NCBI GenBank assembly: GCA_938074135.1
Contig: CALJFL010000104.1
Location: 1 to 7,654, forward strand
Direction: 5' to 3'
From: an uncultured Halieaceae bacterium
GTDB taxonomy: Bacteria; Pseudomonadota; Gammaproteobacteria; Pseudomonadales; Halieaceae
DNA: 7,654 nt
The position numbers and the translations under genes were made by a program. Under the pieces are notes generated by a model. The model saw only the letters and a program-made list of their open reading frames with translations. It was not told the DNA's origin and searched no databases. Shown piece by piece: positions 5,825-7,654 of the stretch (position 1 is its first letter; each line of letters opens with the position of its first letter).

Positions 5825-5842
5825 TCCGGGCTAGCTCCCGGA
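5825..5842 (+). terminator. Hairpin directly after dnaG, weak terminator candidate
   Basis: TCCGGG (5825-5830), a 6-nt loop, and CCCGGA (5837-5842) make a 6-bp stem starting on the base after the dnaG stop. No U-tract follows, so it may protect or process the 3' end, or cause only partial termination before rpoD. Confidence 0.35.
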
Positions 5843-5869
5843 CGAGTCGGTGGCAGGCCACTCTCCTGC

Positions 5870-5899
5870 TTGTAACGGCGGAAAACGCCCCCATATAAC
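5870..5899 (+). promoter_or_regulatory. Candidate upstream rpoD promoter
   Basis: TTGTAA (5870-5875) and TATAAC (5894-5899) are 18 bp apart, matching sigma70 consensus at four and five of six positions. Transcription would begin near 5906, about 135 nt before rpoD. In E. coli rpoD also has promoters of its own besides read-through from the operon. Motif evidence only. Confidence 0.4.
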
Positions 5900-5924
5900 G
5901 GCAAGTCGGTTTTATACGCCAAAA

Positions 5925-5942
5925 TCGGCCTAATTCGGCCGA
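5925..5942. repeat. Inverted repeat between dnaG and rpoD
   Basis: TCGGCC (5925-5930), TAATTC, GGCCGA (5937-5942) is a perfect 6-bp inverted repeat. AAAA precedes it on the plus strand, so read on the minus strand it is a stem followed by TTTT, resembling a weak minus-strand terminator. No minus-strand gene lies nearby to be terminated. It could instead be a protein site between the two candidate rpoD promoters. Confidence 0.35.
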
Positions 5943-5989
5943 AAGTCGCTAATTTACTGGCCTCGATGTAGGTAAGTCGCGGATTTTCC

Positions 5990-5998
5990 GGTTATAAT
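5990..5998 (+). promoter_or_regulatory. Consensus -10 box proximal to rpoD
   Basis: TATAAT (5993-5998) is a perfect -10 with GGT just before it, which partly matches an extended -10. No recognisable -35 hexamer is found at 15-19 bp spacing. Transcription would start near 6005, giving a leader of about 37 nt with GAAGG (6028-6032) before the rpoD ATG. Confidence 0.5.
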
Positions 5999-6041
5999 CG
6001 CCGGCTATTTTTTGTACCACTTTTCCCGAAGGTTCTTCTTA

Positions 6042-7654
<1,613 letters not shown>

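Overview
The window is a conserved gammaproteobacterial macromolecular-synthesis locus with a small toxin-antitoxin module added. Dense packing, GC-rich codon use, an E. coli-like 71-residue bS21, and the order rpsU-yqeY-dnaG-rpoD opposite tsaD-folB-folK all point to a non-enteric gammaproteobacterium (for example a Pseudomonas, Cellvibrio or marine relative). I cannot name the genus from sequence alone.

Layout: bases 2-286 (+) hold the C-terminal part of a VapC-type PIN toxin whose start lies off the left edge. Facing it, on the minus strand, is a tight three-gene unit transcribed right to left: tsaD (2220-1177), folB (1177-821) and folK (821-309). Successive genes overlap by one base (TGATG), which suggests translational coupling. 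Bases 2221-2456 are the divergent control region. It holds a possible tsaD promoter with a palindrome, a Shine-Dalgarno-plus-start-stop element, an operator-like three-half-site palindrome and a 15-bp tandem repeat. Bases 2457-3021 (+) encode an AbrB/MazE-type antitoxin and an overlapping MazF/PemK-type toxin. This pair sits between tsaD and rpsU, which in many gammaproteobacteria are direct divergent neighbours.

From 3039 a good sigma70 promoter drives rpsU (3141-3356), followed by yqeY (3378-3833) and dnaG (3953-5824). Two hairpins lie between yqeY and dnaG. A 217-bp gap after dnaG contains one hairpin past the stop, two candidate promoters and a second inverted repeat. Then rpoD (6042 onward) runs off the right edge after 537 codons.

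The genes serve information flow: bS21 in translation initiation, DnaG in replication priming, sigma70 in transcription, TsaD in tRNA t6A modification, and FolB/FolK in folate synthesis. The accessory content is the MazEF-like pair and the VapC fragment. I see no clearly undescribed system. The most interesting parts are the TA insertion and the structured control DNA in front of it.
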